From assembly GCA_000785145.2 (NCBI GenBank), contig JSZA02000001.1, positions 62,001 to 126,000 of the forward strand: DNA of 64,000 bases, in the 5' to 3' direction. Every line of letters starts with the position of its first letter. Within the stretch, counting starts at the first letter, position 1. The DNA is from Candidatus Thiomargarita nelsonii (GTDB lineage Bacteria > Pseudomonadota > Gammaproteobacteria > Beggiatoales > Beggiatoaceae). A program made the position numbers and the translations under genes. Below the pieces are notes generated by a model. That model searched no databases. It had not been told where the DNA came from and worked only from the letters and a program-made list of their open reading frames with translations. Below, in pieces: positions 55,030 through 64,000 of this stretch.

Positions 55030-58000
55030 ATGACAAATAATAACCTTATCAAAAAAAATCCCCTAGAAACCGCATTATTAAAAGAATATTCGGTTGACGA
55101 ATGTGTGGTACAAAACGGTGCCACTGACAAAAAACTATCTGATAAAGCAACAGAACCCGTCACACTAATTGAATTACTACTTGAAAGAGCGCAAAATCAA
55201 CCCGATCAATTGGCTTATACTTTTTTGGTTGATGGCGAAACTGAAAAAGCCAGTTTGACTTATGCACAATTAGAGCAACAGGCACGAATTATTGCCACAA
55301 AACTTCAAAGCATGGTAGCTGCGGAGGAACGTGTGTTGTTACTTTATCCTAGCGGGTTAGACTATATTGCCGCATTTTTTGGCTGTCTTTATGCTAATGT
55401 TATCGCCGTACCCGCTTATCCCCCACGTCGTAATCGCTCTGACTTACGACTGGCTGCGATTGCCACTGACGCACAAGCAGCGGTAATACTGACCACGACT
55501 GACATTTTATCAAAGATTACACCGCAACTCACTTATGCCCCAGAGTTGGAAAACTTGCACTGGATAGCCACTGATAATCTAGCTGTGGAATTAGCTGATA
55601 GTTGGCAAATGCCGAAAATCAATAGTGATACCTTAGCTTTTCTTCAATATACCTCTGGATCCACCGGAACCCCAAAGGGGGTCATGGTCACCCACAGCAA
55701 TCTATTACATAACTTAAAAGACCTAAATTTAGGCTGGGGACATACGCAAGATAGCATAATGGTAACTTGGCTACCGATCTTTCACGATATGGGGCTTATT
55801 TATGGAATTCTTCTACCTTTATATAAAGGTTTTCCTTGTTACCTTATGGCGGCCAGTGCTTTTTTACAACAACCGTTTCGCTGGCTGCAAGCGATTTCAC
55901 GCTATGGCGGTACCCACACTGCTGCACCTAATTTTGCTTATGAACTTTGTGTACAACGAATTACGCCCAAACAACGAACCACTTTAAATCTCAGCAAATG
56001 GCGTATGGCTTTAAATGGTGCCGAACCAGTCAGAAAAGAAGTACTCAAACATTTTGCCAATACTTTCGCATCTTGTGGTTTTAATCACCTGGCATTATGT
56101 CCAGGTTACGGACTTGCCGAAGCCACCTTGAAAGTCACCGCAGTCCGCTATACGGATAAACCGACATTTCTGACACTTCAAAGCGAAGCGTTGGCACAGC
56201 ATAAGGTAGTCAAAGCAAATCAAGAACAAGCTAATAATCCCCGCAAGTCTCAGACCCTGGTTGGATGTGGTGTCAGTGAGATTGAGACGCAGATTCTCAT
56301 TGTCAATCCAGATACCTTAAAACCCTGTGCTTATAACGAAATCGGAGAAATTTGGACAAGTGGCACTTCAATGGCACAAGGTTATTGGAACCGTCCTATT
56401 GAAACGAAACAAACCTTCCATGCTGTTACTGCCAATGGCGAAGGACCGTTCATGCGAACCGGAGATTTTGGATTTTTGTATAATGATGAATTGTTTGTGA
56501 CTGGACGGGTAAAAGATATCATCATTATTAGAGGCTTAAACTTTTATCCTCAAGATATTGAATCGACTATAGAACGGAGTCATACAACACTACGAGCCAG
56601 TGGCGGAGCAGCATTTTCAACAGAGATAGCTGATGAAGAACGGCTTGTTGTACTACAAGAAGTAGGACGTACCGCACTCAAAAAATTAAAAGTCAATGAA
56701 GTCATTAACAGCATTCGTCAAGCAGTCTCCGAACAACATGACTTACAACTCTATGCCGTATTATTACTGAAACCAGCAACGCTCCCAAAAACGTCTAGTG
56801 GCAAAGTTCAACGCCGTGCCTGTCGAGATGCTTTTTTAACAGATACTCTTAAGACCGTTGCGAAATGGCAACAAGATATTTCTATCAAAAAATCAGTAAC
56901 CAACAATGATTATCGCTCGGTGACGGTAGAATCTATTCAAACTTGGTTATTAATCAAACTTTCTGAACAATTGAAAATTGCGGCTTCGGAAATAGATATT
57001 CAAGAACCTTTAGCCAGTTATGGGCTAGATTCTATGACAGCAGTGAGCTTATCTGGTGAACTAGAAACTTGGTTAGGGCGCTCTTTATCTCCGACTTTGG
57101 TTTATGATTATCCTAACATTCAAGCTATTTCTCAGTATTTAGCAGAAAAACAAAATTATTCTCAATCTCAAAAAAAACAGATATCACTAAAAACGGCCAC
57201 CGAAGCTATTGCTATTATTGGCATGGGCTGCCGTTTTCCCGGAGCCGAAAATCCCCCAGCTTTTTGGCAACTTTTACATGAAGGAAAAGATGCCATTACA
57301 GAAGTTCCAGCTTCACGCTGGGAGATAGACACACCCGGAAAAATGAACCCCCGTTGGGGCGGTTTTTTAACCGATGACGAAATAACGCACTTTGATCCCC
57401 AATTTTTTGGAATCGCACCTCGTGAAGCTCAACTGATGGATCCGCAACAACGGCTCTTATTGGAAATTAGTTGGGAGGCACTGGAAAATGCTTACATTGC
57501 CCCAGAAAAATTAGCGGGTAGTCAAACCGGTGTCTTTATTGGTATCAGCACCAACGATTATGCCGACTTACAACTCAAATCAGGCATGATGTCTGATGCC
57601 TATTCAGGTACTGGCAAAGCATTTAGTATTGCAGCCAACCGTTTATCTTATCTAATGGATTTACGGGGACCAAGTGTTGCGATAGATACAGCCTGTTCCT
57701 CTTCGCTGGTTGCCGTTCATCAAGCTTGTCAAAACTTACGTCAAGGAGAATGTAATTTAGCTATAGCAGGGGGCGTTAATCTCATCTTAACCCCCGATTT
57801 GACAGTTACCTTTTCACAAGCAGGGATGATAGCAGCGGATGGACGCTGTAAGACCTTTGATGCAAGTGCCGATGGCTATGTGCGGGCCGAAGGTTGTGGT
57901 GTCGTAATACTAAAACGTCTTTCTGATGCTGTAAGGGATAAGGATAATATTCTTGCCCTTATTAAAGGTTCAGCCGTTAACCAAGATGGACGCAGCAATG

Positions 58001-61000
58001 GATTAACCGCACCAAATAGTCTGTCACAACAAGCCGTCATCCGCCAAGCACTAGAAAATGCCAGCGTATTACCTGCTCAAATAAGCTATATCGAAACTCA
58101 CGGCACGGGCACATCTTTGGGAGATCCCATTGAAGTGAATGCCTTAAAACAAGTGCTTCTGGAAGGGCGTTCCAAAGAGCAACCGGCTTGGATTGGAGCG
58201 GTTAAAACTAATATTGGTCATTTAGAAGCAGCCGCAGGGATTGCCGGTTTAATTAAAGTGGTACTATCACTACAGCATAGAGAAATCCCACCACATCTGC
58301 ACCTAAAACAACTTAATCCGCTTATCTCTTTGGACAACAATCTTTTATCGATTCCAACGGCACCTCAAAAATGGACCAAAGAACAGCGGTTAGCCGGTGT
58401 AAGTTCTTTTGGTTTCGGTGGTACGAATGCCCATGTGATTATAGAAGAAGCGCCTCAAATTGATCAGAGTTCCGAAATTTTAAAAACATCAAAAGCCTTA
58501 CTACGCCCCCTGCATTTGCTAACGCTTTCAGCTAAAAATGAGCAAGCATTAAGTGCATTGGCAGACCAATACCAGAAATTTTTAGCGGATTATTCTGATA
58601 CCACCGTGGCGGATGTTTGCTTCACGGCAAATACGGGACGCTCCCATTTTGGGAGCCGCCTTGCCATCATTGCTGAATCGACGCAACAATTGCGTGACAA
58701 ATTGAGTCAGGCAACCAGCAACACTCATCAAATTCAATCTCAAAAACCACCTAAAATTGCCTTTTTATTCACCGGACAAGGATCACAGTATGTAGGCATG
58801 GGGCACGAACTTTACTCAACTCAGCCCACTTTTCGACAAACTTTAGAGCAGTGCGAGAAAATATTGCTCCCCTATTTGGAAAAACCTCTGCTTGAAGTTC
58901 TGTTTTCATCAGAAAATCCTTTTCTCGATGAGACCGCTTACACACAACCTGCCCTTTTTGCCTTAGAATATGCCCTAGCTAAGTTATGGCAATCTTGGGG
59001 CATAAAACCAGCAGCTATGATGGGGCATAGTGTCGGTGAATATGTCGCAGCTTGTATTGCGGGTGTTTTCAGTCTAGAAGATGCTTTAAAATTAATTGCT
59101 CAGCGGGGGCGTTTAATGCAAGCGTTGCCCCAAGATGGCATGATGGTCGCAGTGTCAGCAAATGAAACTCGCGTGGCGGCTGCTATTCAGCCATACACAG
59201 ATGAAGTTTCAATAGCCGCAATCAATGGTCCACAAAGCCTCGTTATTTCGGGAACTCAAAAAGCCATAGAAACTATCATTACGACATTGAATGCAGAGGA
59301 CATTAAAACTAAACCCTTACAAGTCTCTCACGCCTTTCACTCGCCTCTAATGGAGCCAATGCTTGCAGAGTTTAAACAGATTGCTACTGAAATCAGTTAT
59401 ACCAAACCTCAAATTGCCTTATGTTCCAATATAACCGGTGATTTTGCGACAGATGAAATCGCCACACCTGAGTATTGGTGTCGTCATGTGCGCCAACCAG
59501 TGAAATTTGCCGCTAACATGGCAACGCTTAAACAACAAGGTTATGAAGTTTTTATAGAAATTGGCCCCAAACCCACCCTATTAGGTATGAGTAGCCAATA
59601 TCTACCAGATAACGTGCTTGCACTCCCCAGTCTGCGTCAAGGACAATCAGACTGGCAACAAATATTACAGAGTTTAAGTGAATTATATGTGCGTGGCGTC
59701 TCTATAGATTGGACAGGATTTGATCGTGATTATTCGCGTCATCGGATAGCTTTGCCGACTTATCCATTCCAGCGGCAACCTTATTGGTTGGAAAAGGAAA
59801 CCAAGCCCCTACAAAAAAATCGCAGTCAGTTGACTCATCCTCTGTTAACTCAACAACTCTATGTGGCAGGCTCAAAGTCAATTCGATTTGAAACACAGCT
59901 CAGCCAAGCTTCAAAGTCTTATCTTGTACATAAGGTTTTTAATACACCCGTTGTAGCAGCAACCACATACTTAGAAATGGCTTTAGCCGCAGGAACTGCT
60001 GTTTTAAAATCTGAGCATTTAGTCTTGGAAGAAGTTAGTTTTCAACAGGCTTTGACTTTGGCAGAAAGCAAAACTGTCCAAATAAAATTGACACCAGCCG
60101 ATAATGAAACGTATTCTTTTCATATTTTTAGTTTGGTAATGGGTGAGAACAATGAAGAACCCACTTGGCTCTGCCATGTTTCAGGTAAGGTTTTGGTCGA
60201 CTCCTCTAAAATTCGTTCCTTCGATTTAGCAACATTGCAGGCACAATGTACTGAAGAAATAGCGATTGCCGACAACTCTCAACCGAATAGAGAAGAGCTT
60301 ATAAAAAAAGTCTGGAACGGCAAAGACAAGGCACTTGGCCAAATTCAGTTACCAAAATCCCTTGTTTTAGAAATGTCAGACTTTTGTCTGCCTCCCATTT
60401 TATTGGAAGCTGGCTTTAAACTGTTAGCCACATTTTTCCACAATCAGGAAATAAACGACACATACATACCAGTCGGTTTAGAACAACTGCATTTTTATCA
60501 TGGTGCAGAAGACTCACTAAACCTTTGGGGAGTCGTGATCATAAAGGACAAAAAGGATTCTAACACGACAGTTGATCTATATTTCTTGACAAATTCAGGT
60601 CAATTGATAGCCACCCTTGAAGGACTGACATTTCAAAAAATAAGTCGTGACGCTTTCATATCGACAATACAAAGTGTACAACAAGATTGGCTTTATAAAG
60701 TTGAATGGCAACCTCAAGTAGGTTTGGGATTATCACCGAATTATATCCCTGCACCCACCGATATCAGCCAACGTCTCAAGCCTTATGTGGTCGATTCGAC
60801 CGCCAATATTGAATCTTACGGAAAAATTCTCGAACAATTAGAAATTTTAAGCATAGAATATATATTGAAAGCCTTTGAGCAATTGGAATGGAAGCTGAAC
60901 CAGCATTTTTCGACTCATGCCATAGCCGAACAATTAGGCGTAGTTAGTCAACATAGGAAACTATTGGATCGTTTGTTAGAAATATTGACGGAAGAAGGAC

Positions 61001-63720
61001 TACTTCGACAAATAGGTGAACGATGGGAAGTGCTCAAGATACCTGACCTTAAAAATCCCGCCATTCAAGTCAATGCGCTGTTAGAGCAAGAACCCACCGC
61101 GAATGCAGAGATAACTATGCTGGAACGTTGTGGCAACAAACTGGCAGACGTACTTCGAGGAGAGTGTGATCCACTTAAATTATTATTTCCTGAGGGGAAT
61201 TTAACGGCATTACGCCAATTTTATCAGAACTCACCGGGTACCTCGGTGATGAATACCATTTTACAAAAAGCCGTTTTATCAGCATTGTCGCGTTTACCTC
61301 AAGGACATCGAGTGCGTATATTAGAAATAGGTGCTGGTACTGGAGGAACCACGGCTTATCTTTTACCGCACCTGCCTGCCCACCAAACGGACTATGTTTT
61401 TACCGATGTTTCGTCCTTATTTACGACAAAGGCACAAGAGGAATTCATCGATTACCCCTTTGTGCGCTATCAAGTGTTAGATATTGAAAAAGTGCCAACA
61501 CAACAAGGGTTTGGTGAGCATGAATACGACATCATCATAGCGGCTAATGTGCTACACGCCACTAAAGATTTGGGTGAGACTTTACAACATATACACAGTT
61601 TATTAGCCTTTGGTGGCATGTTGATTTTGATGGAAGGTGCTGCTCACCAGCGTTGGTTGGATTTAACCTTTGGTTTAACTGAAGGTTGGTGGCGCTTTAC
61701 TGACCACCATTTACGTCCATCCTATCCCTTGCTATCAACCACTCAATGGCAGACATTGTTGCAAGATAATGGATTGACACAAGTGGAGAGCATATTACCG
61801 GATCATCCCTTGCAACAAGCGGTGATTATGGCTATGTCCCCCAAATATCCTCGTCAAAAACGATCCGCACCAATGGAATCAGAGGGAATGTGGCTCATTT
61901 TTACTGATAATCGTCAGAAAATAGGTCAGCAATTAGCGGCACTGCTCCAAGAAAGTGGTGAAGTTTGTCTCATCGTTTTCCAAGGTCAGGCGTATCAACA
62001 AGTAGATGAACAAACATTCAAAATAGAACCAAACTGTCCAGAGGATTTTCAACAACTGTTAGCGAGCGTGAGCGCAAAACAACGTCGCTTGCGTGGAGTC
62101 ATACATTGTTGGAGCCTAGACATAGCATTTGAAAATGCTGACATAGAAAAGGCCCTACTTTACACTTGTGGTAGCACCTTGCACCTAGTTCAAGCTTTGG
62201 TCAAGGCAGATTTTTCTGAATTGCAGACTTTCTGCTTAGTGACTCAAGGTGCTATCCCAATTACTGATGACCAATTACCTATAAGCAATATTGCTCAGTC
62301 TCCTTTATGGGGCATGGGAAAAGCCATTGCTTTAGAACACCCTGAACTGAACTGTGTGCGAGTGGATTTAGAACCTGAAACTCAAGGTAATGAGGCCCAA
62401 ATTCTCTTTGAGGAAATTCGCTCAAAAACGCCAGAGGACCAAATTGCATTTCGTGACAACACCCGTTATGTAGCGAGGTTAATGCGCTACCATTTGCAAG
62501 ATGATGACAAATTACATTTCCACGCAGAGAGTACTTATCTGATAACAGGTGGTTTGGGCGGTTTAGGTTTATTGGTCGCAAGATTTATGATAGAACAAGG
62601 AGCGAAACATATTGTTCTAGTAGGGCGTCGTGGTGCTAATCCAGCGGTTAAAAGTCAATTAGATGCATTGCAGCAGCAGAGTGGCGTAAAAGTAGTTGTC
62701 AGCCAAGCTGATGTTTCTAACATTCAACAACTCAATAAAGTACTGGTCAATCTTGAGCAATCCTTGCCTCCGTTGCGAGGTATTATCCACGCAGCGGCTG
62801 TCCTTGAAGATGGCATGTTATTACAGCAAAATTGGGAAAGTTTTGCGCGGGTTTTTGCACCAAAAATTCAAGGTGCTTGGAATCTACACACCTTGACTCA
62901 ACATAAACCATTAGATTTTTTCGTGCTATTTTCTAGTGCCGCCACACTCCTTGGTGGGGTAGGGATAGCTAATTATGTGGCAGCGAATACTTTTCTGGAC
63001 GCTTTGGCTTATTTTCGACAAGCACAAGGATTGCCTGGTATGAGTATTAATTGGGGTATATGGTCAGGAATAGGATTTGCTAACCGAGTGGAACTAGAGA
63101 AAATGGAAAGGAATGGTATAAGGAGCCTACCTCCTTCGTCTGGGCTACAAATGTTGGCCACATTATTGTTACAACCAACGCAGCAAGTGGGTGTTATACC
63201 CATCGAATGGTCAAAATTTCTACAGCAAGATGGGGTGGTTTCGCCTTTCTTTTCTCACTTCAAACAAGCCAAGCGATCAAAAAAATCAAAGCCTAAGATT
63301 GATTTTGTAAAAAAGCTAAAAGAATTAGTGGCAACTAATGAACACCGAGATTACTTGAGCGCACATATTCAAGCTCAATTGACTAAAGTGCTTGGTTTAA
63401 CGGCATCTCAACCTACACAAAAAGGATTTTTTGAAATGGGGATGGATTCATTAACGGCTACAGAATTGAAACAACTTCTACAAACCAGCTTAGAATGCTC
63501 GCTTCCTTCAACCCTGTTATTCAAATATAGCACAATTAATGCACTGGTAGACTACTTAGTGACTGAGGTACTGGCCTTAGATTCCCCGAGTCCTTCTGAT
63601 AGTATTCAGGAAATTGTACAAGCGTCATCAGTATTGACTGAGGTAGAAAAATACTCGGAAGAAGATTTAGAAGGACTGATTGACAAAGAACTAGATGCCT
63701 TGATACAAGGAAAAACATAA
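55030..63720 (+). CDS. FAAL-ACP-KS-AT-DH*-cMT-KR-ACP, 2896 aa loading/extension PKS
   Basis: The N-terminal fatty acyl-AMP ligase (about 30-610; YTSGSTGTPKG about 207, WLPIFHDMGLI, GYGLAEATL) activates a fatty acid and loads it on the first ACP (GLDSM about 666). KS follows (DTACSSS Cys about 887, ETHGTGT, TNIGHLEAAAG). AT has GHSVGEY (about 1332) and HAFH, the malonyl type. The DH-like region keeps LVHKVF (about 1633), but the usual HxxxGxxxxP reads HKVFNTPVVA and the HPxLLD site reads PPILLEAGFK, so it is probably inactive. A C-methyltransferase (EIGAGTGG about 2099), KR (LITGGLGGLG about 2502; Tyr in ANYVAANTF) and ACP (GMDSL about 2803) complete the module. The acidic tail (EEDLEGLIDKELDALI) should dock the next PKS. 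ATG 55030 is preferred over an in-frame TTG at 55006. Expected output: an alpha-methyl, beta-hydroxy acyl chain. Confidence 0.93.
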   Translation: MTNNNLIKKNPLETALLKEYSVDECVVQNGATDKKLSDKATEPVTLIELLLERAQNQPDQLAYTFLVDGETEKASLTYAQLEQQARIIATKLQSMVAAEERVLLLYPSGLDYIAAFFGCLYANVIAVPAYPPRRNRSDLRLAAIATDAQAAVILTTTDILSKITPQLTYAPELENLHWIATDNLAVELADSWQMPKINSDTLAFLQYTSGSTGTPKGVMVTHSNLLHNLKDLNLGWGHTQDSIMVTWLPIFHDMGLIYGILLPLYKGFPCYLMAASAFLQQPFRWLQAISRYGGTHTAAPNFAYELCVQRITPKQRTTLNLSKWRMALNGAEPVRKEVLKHFANTFASCGFNHLALCPGYGLAEATLKVTAVRYTDKPTFLTLQSEALAQHKVVKANQEQANNPRKSQTLVGCGVSEIETQILIVNPDTLKPCAYNEIGEIWTSGTSMAQGYWNRPIETKQTFHAVTANGEGPFMRTGDFGFLYNDELFVTGRVKDIIIIRGLNFYPQDIESTIERSHTTLRASGGAAFSTEIADEERLVVLQEVGRTALKKLKVNEVINSIRQAVSEQHDLQLYAVLLLKPATLPKTSSGKVQRRACRDAFLTDTLKTVAKWQQDISIKKSVTNNDYRSVTVESIQTWLLIKLSEQLKIAASEIDIQEPLASYGLDSMTAVSLSGELETWLGRSLSPTLVYDYPNIQAISQYLAEKQNYSQSQKKQISLKTATEAIAIIGMGCRFPGAENPPAFWQLLHEGKDAITEVPASRWEIDTPGKMNPRWGGFLTDDEITHFDPQFFGIAPREAQLMDPQQRLLLEISWEALENAYIAPEKLAGSQTGVFIGISTNDYADLQLKSGMMSDAYSGTGKAFSIAANRLSYLMDLRGPSVAIDTACSSSLVAVHQACQNLRQGECNLAIAGGVNLILTPDLTVTFSQAGMIAADGRCKTFDASADGYVRAEGCGVVILKRLSDAVRDKDNILALIKGSAVNQDGRSNGLTAPNSLSQQAVIRQALENASVLPAQISYIETHGTGTSLGDPIEVNALKQVLLEGRSKEQPAWIGAVKTNIGHLEAAAGIAGLIKVVLSLQHREIPPHLHLKQLNPLISLDNNLLSIPTAPQKWTKEQRLAGVSSFGFGGTNAHVIIEEAPQIDQSSEILKTSKALLRPLHLLTLSAKNEQALSALADQYQKFLADYSDTTVADVCFTANTGRSHFGSRLAIIAESTQQLRDKLSQATSNTHQIQSQKPPKIAFLFTGQGSQYVGMGHELYSTQPTFRQTLEQCEKILLPYLEKPLLEVLFSSENPFLDETAYTQPALFALEYALAKLWQSWGIKPAAMMGHSVGEYVAACIAGVFSLEDALKLIAQRGRLMQALPQDGMMVAVSANETRVAAAIQPYTDEVSIAAINGPQSLVISGTQKAIETIITTLNAEDIKTKPLQVSHAFHSPLMEPMLAEFKQIATEISYTKPQIALCSNITGDFATDEIATPEYWCRHVRQPVKFAANMATLKQQGYEVFIEIGPKPTLLGMSSQYLPDNVLALPSLRQGQSDWQQILQSLSELYVRGVSIDWTGFDRDYSRHRIALPTYPFQRQPYWLEKETKPLQKNRSQLTHPLLTQQLYVAGSKSIRFETQLSQASKSYLVHKVFNTPVVAATTYLEMALAAGTAVLKSEHLVLEEVSFQQALTLAESKTVQIKLTPADNETYSFHIFSLVMGENNEEPTWLCHVSGKVLVDSSKIRSFDLATLQAQCTEEIAIADNSQPNREELIKKVWNGKDKALGQIQLPKSLVLEMSDFCLPPILLEAGFKLLATFFHNQEINDTYIPVGLEQLHFYHGAEDSLNLWGVVIIKDKKDSNTTVDLYFLTNSGQLIATLEGLTFQKISRDAFISTIQSVQQDWLYKVEWQPQVGLGLSPNYIPAPTDISQRLKPYVVDSTANIESYGKILEQLEILSIEYILKAFEQLEWKLNQHFSTHAIAEQLGVVSQHRKLLDRLLEILTEEGLLRQIGERWEVLKIPDLKNPAIQVNALLEQEPTANAEITMLERCGNKLADVLRGECDPLKLLFPEGNLTALRQFYQNSPGTSVMNTILQKAVLSALSRLPQGHRVRILEIGAGTGGTTAYLLPHLPAHQTDYVFTDVSSLFTTKAQEEFIDYPFVRYQVLDIEKVPTQQGFGEHEYDIIIAANVLHATKDLGETLQHIHSLLAFGGMLILMEGAAHQRWLDLTFGLTEGWWRFTDHHLRPSYPLLSTTQWQTLLQDNGLTQVESILPDHPLQQAVIMAMSPKYPRQKRSAPMESEGMWLIFTDNRQKIGQQLAALLQESGEVCLIVFQGQAYQQVDEQTFKIEPNCPEDFQQLLASVSAKQRRLRGVIHCWSLDIAFENADIEKALLYTCGSTLHLVQALVKADFSELQTFCLVTQGAIPITDDQLPISNIAQSPLWGMGKAIALEHPELNCVRVDLEPETQGNEAQILFEEIRSKTPEDQIAFRDNTRYVARLMRYHLQDDDKLHFHAESTYLITGGLGGLGLLVARFMIEQGAKHIVLVGRRGANPAVKSQLDALQQQSGVKVVVSQADVSNIQQLNKVLVNLEQSLPPLRGIIHAAAVLEDGMLLQQNWESFARVFAPKIQGAWNLHTLTQHKPLDFFVLFSSAATLLGGVGIANYVAANTFLDALAYFRQAQGLPGMSINWGIWSGIGFANRVELEKMERNGIRSLPPSSGLQMLATLLLQPTQQVGVIPIEWSKFLQQDGVVSPFFSHFKQAKRSKKSKPKIDFVKKLKELVATNEHRDYLSAHIQAQLTKVLGLTASQPTQKGFFEMGMDSLTATELKQLLQTSLECSLPSTLLFKYSTINALVDYLVTEVLALDSPSPSDSIQEIVQASSVLTEVEKYSEEDLEGLIDKELDALIQGKT

Positions 63721-64000
63721 ATGGCTAATTTTTCAGACAATAGGATTGAACAATTATCACCACTACAACGTGCAGCAGTCGCATTAAAGGAAATGCGAGC
63801 AAAGCTGGATGCCATTGAATATACTCAGAGTGAACCTATCGCTATCATTGGTATGAGTTGTAGAGTCCCAGGAGCAAAGAACCCAGAGGAATTTTGGGAA
63901 CTCTTGCACAATGGGGTAGATATGAGCAGCGAAGTGCCGCCAACACGCTGGGACGTTAATGCTTATTATGATCCAGAACCTAATGCTGCGGGAAAAATTT
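63721..64000 (+). CDS. type I PKS, N-terminal part (runs off the window)
   Basis: ATG 63721 immediately follows the TAA of the FAAL-PKS, so the two are translationally coupled. The first 30 or so residues ([21 protein letters not shown]) form a docking coiled coil. The start of a KS domain follows ([22 protein letters not shown], then the [15 protein letters not shown] segment). The window ends within KS, so the rest of the module is unknown. It is the probable acceptor for the chain from the upstream PKS. Confidence 0.9.
   Translation, partial: MANFSDNRIEQLSPLQRAAVALKEMRAKLDAIEYTQSEPIAIIGMSCRVPGAKNPEEFWELLHNGVDMSSEVPPTRWDVNAYYDPEPNAAGKI

Overview
The window is dominated by one large, AT-leaning hybrid NRPS/PKS biosynthetic locus. 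It was read by eye, without database searches. Several features suggest a sulfur-oxidising gammaproteobacterium of the Beggiatoaceae type (Thiomargarita/Beggiatoa/Thioploca), though a cyanobacterium cannot be excluded. These are many MITE-like palindromes of the 'taggggcaat...ggttgccc' and 'tcaatgccattaag' kinds, TAACTGA-like short repeats inside coding linkers, an IS607-type element with TnpB, and cyanobacterial-style megasynthase architecture combined with an EctB-type transaminase. This is inference.

Layout. (i) 1-1204: small hypothetical ORFs and an AAA/RepA-like ATPase gene broken by nested MITEs. (ii) 1205-26790, minus strand: a four-gene operon reading PKS (KS-AT-KR-DH-ER-ACP) > NRPS (TubC docking-C-A[Gly]-T) > NRPS (C-A[Thr]-T-C-A[Ile/Val]-T-E-C-A[Asn]-T-C) > NRPS (A[Ile/Val] interrupted by a methyltransferase-T-TE). 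(iii) 26791-27504: a divergent intergenic region with a promoter, a 48-bp rpoC fragment and palindromic repeats. (iv) 27505-46925, plus strand: a GT1 glycosyltransferase, a 4705-aa four-module NRPS (Ser, Val, N-methylated unassigned residue, Thr), an ectB-like transaminase, a DUF697-like membrane protein and a cyclic-peptide-type ABC exporter. (v) 47200-49260: an IS607-like element with dead tnpA and intact tnpB. (vi) 49316-51995: an SPFH protein, a periplasmic-binding lipoprotein and two tiny membrane proteins. (vii) 51996-54896: a repeat-rich spacer, a second DUF697-like paralogue and a TolC-type outer-membrane protein. (viii) 55030-64000: a FAAL-ACP-KS-AT-DH*-cMT-KR-ACP loading/extension PKS, followed immediately by the start of a second PKS that leaves the window.

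How the parts may work together (inference). FAAL activates a fatty acid. The right-hand PKSs extend it, including one C-methylated unit expected to keep its beta-hydroxyl. The 4705-aa NRPS adds Ser-Val-NMe-X-Thr. Its last carrier protein and basic tail look like an NRPS-to-PKS junction, so the chain would pass to the fully reducing PKS encoded divergently, turning the last Thr into a saturated gamma-amino acid. Then follow Gly-Thr-D-Ile/Val-Asn-methylated Ile/Val and release by the TE. EctB would supply 2,4-diaminobutyrate, the glycosyltransferase would decorate the product, and the ABC exporter plus TolC protein would secrete it. The overall prediction is a glycosylated lipopeptide. I do not recognise it as a known compound.
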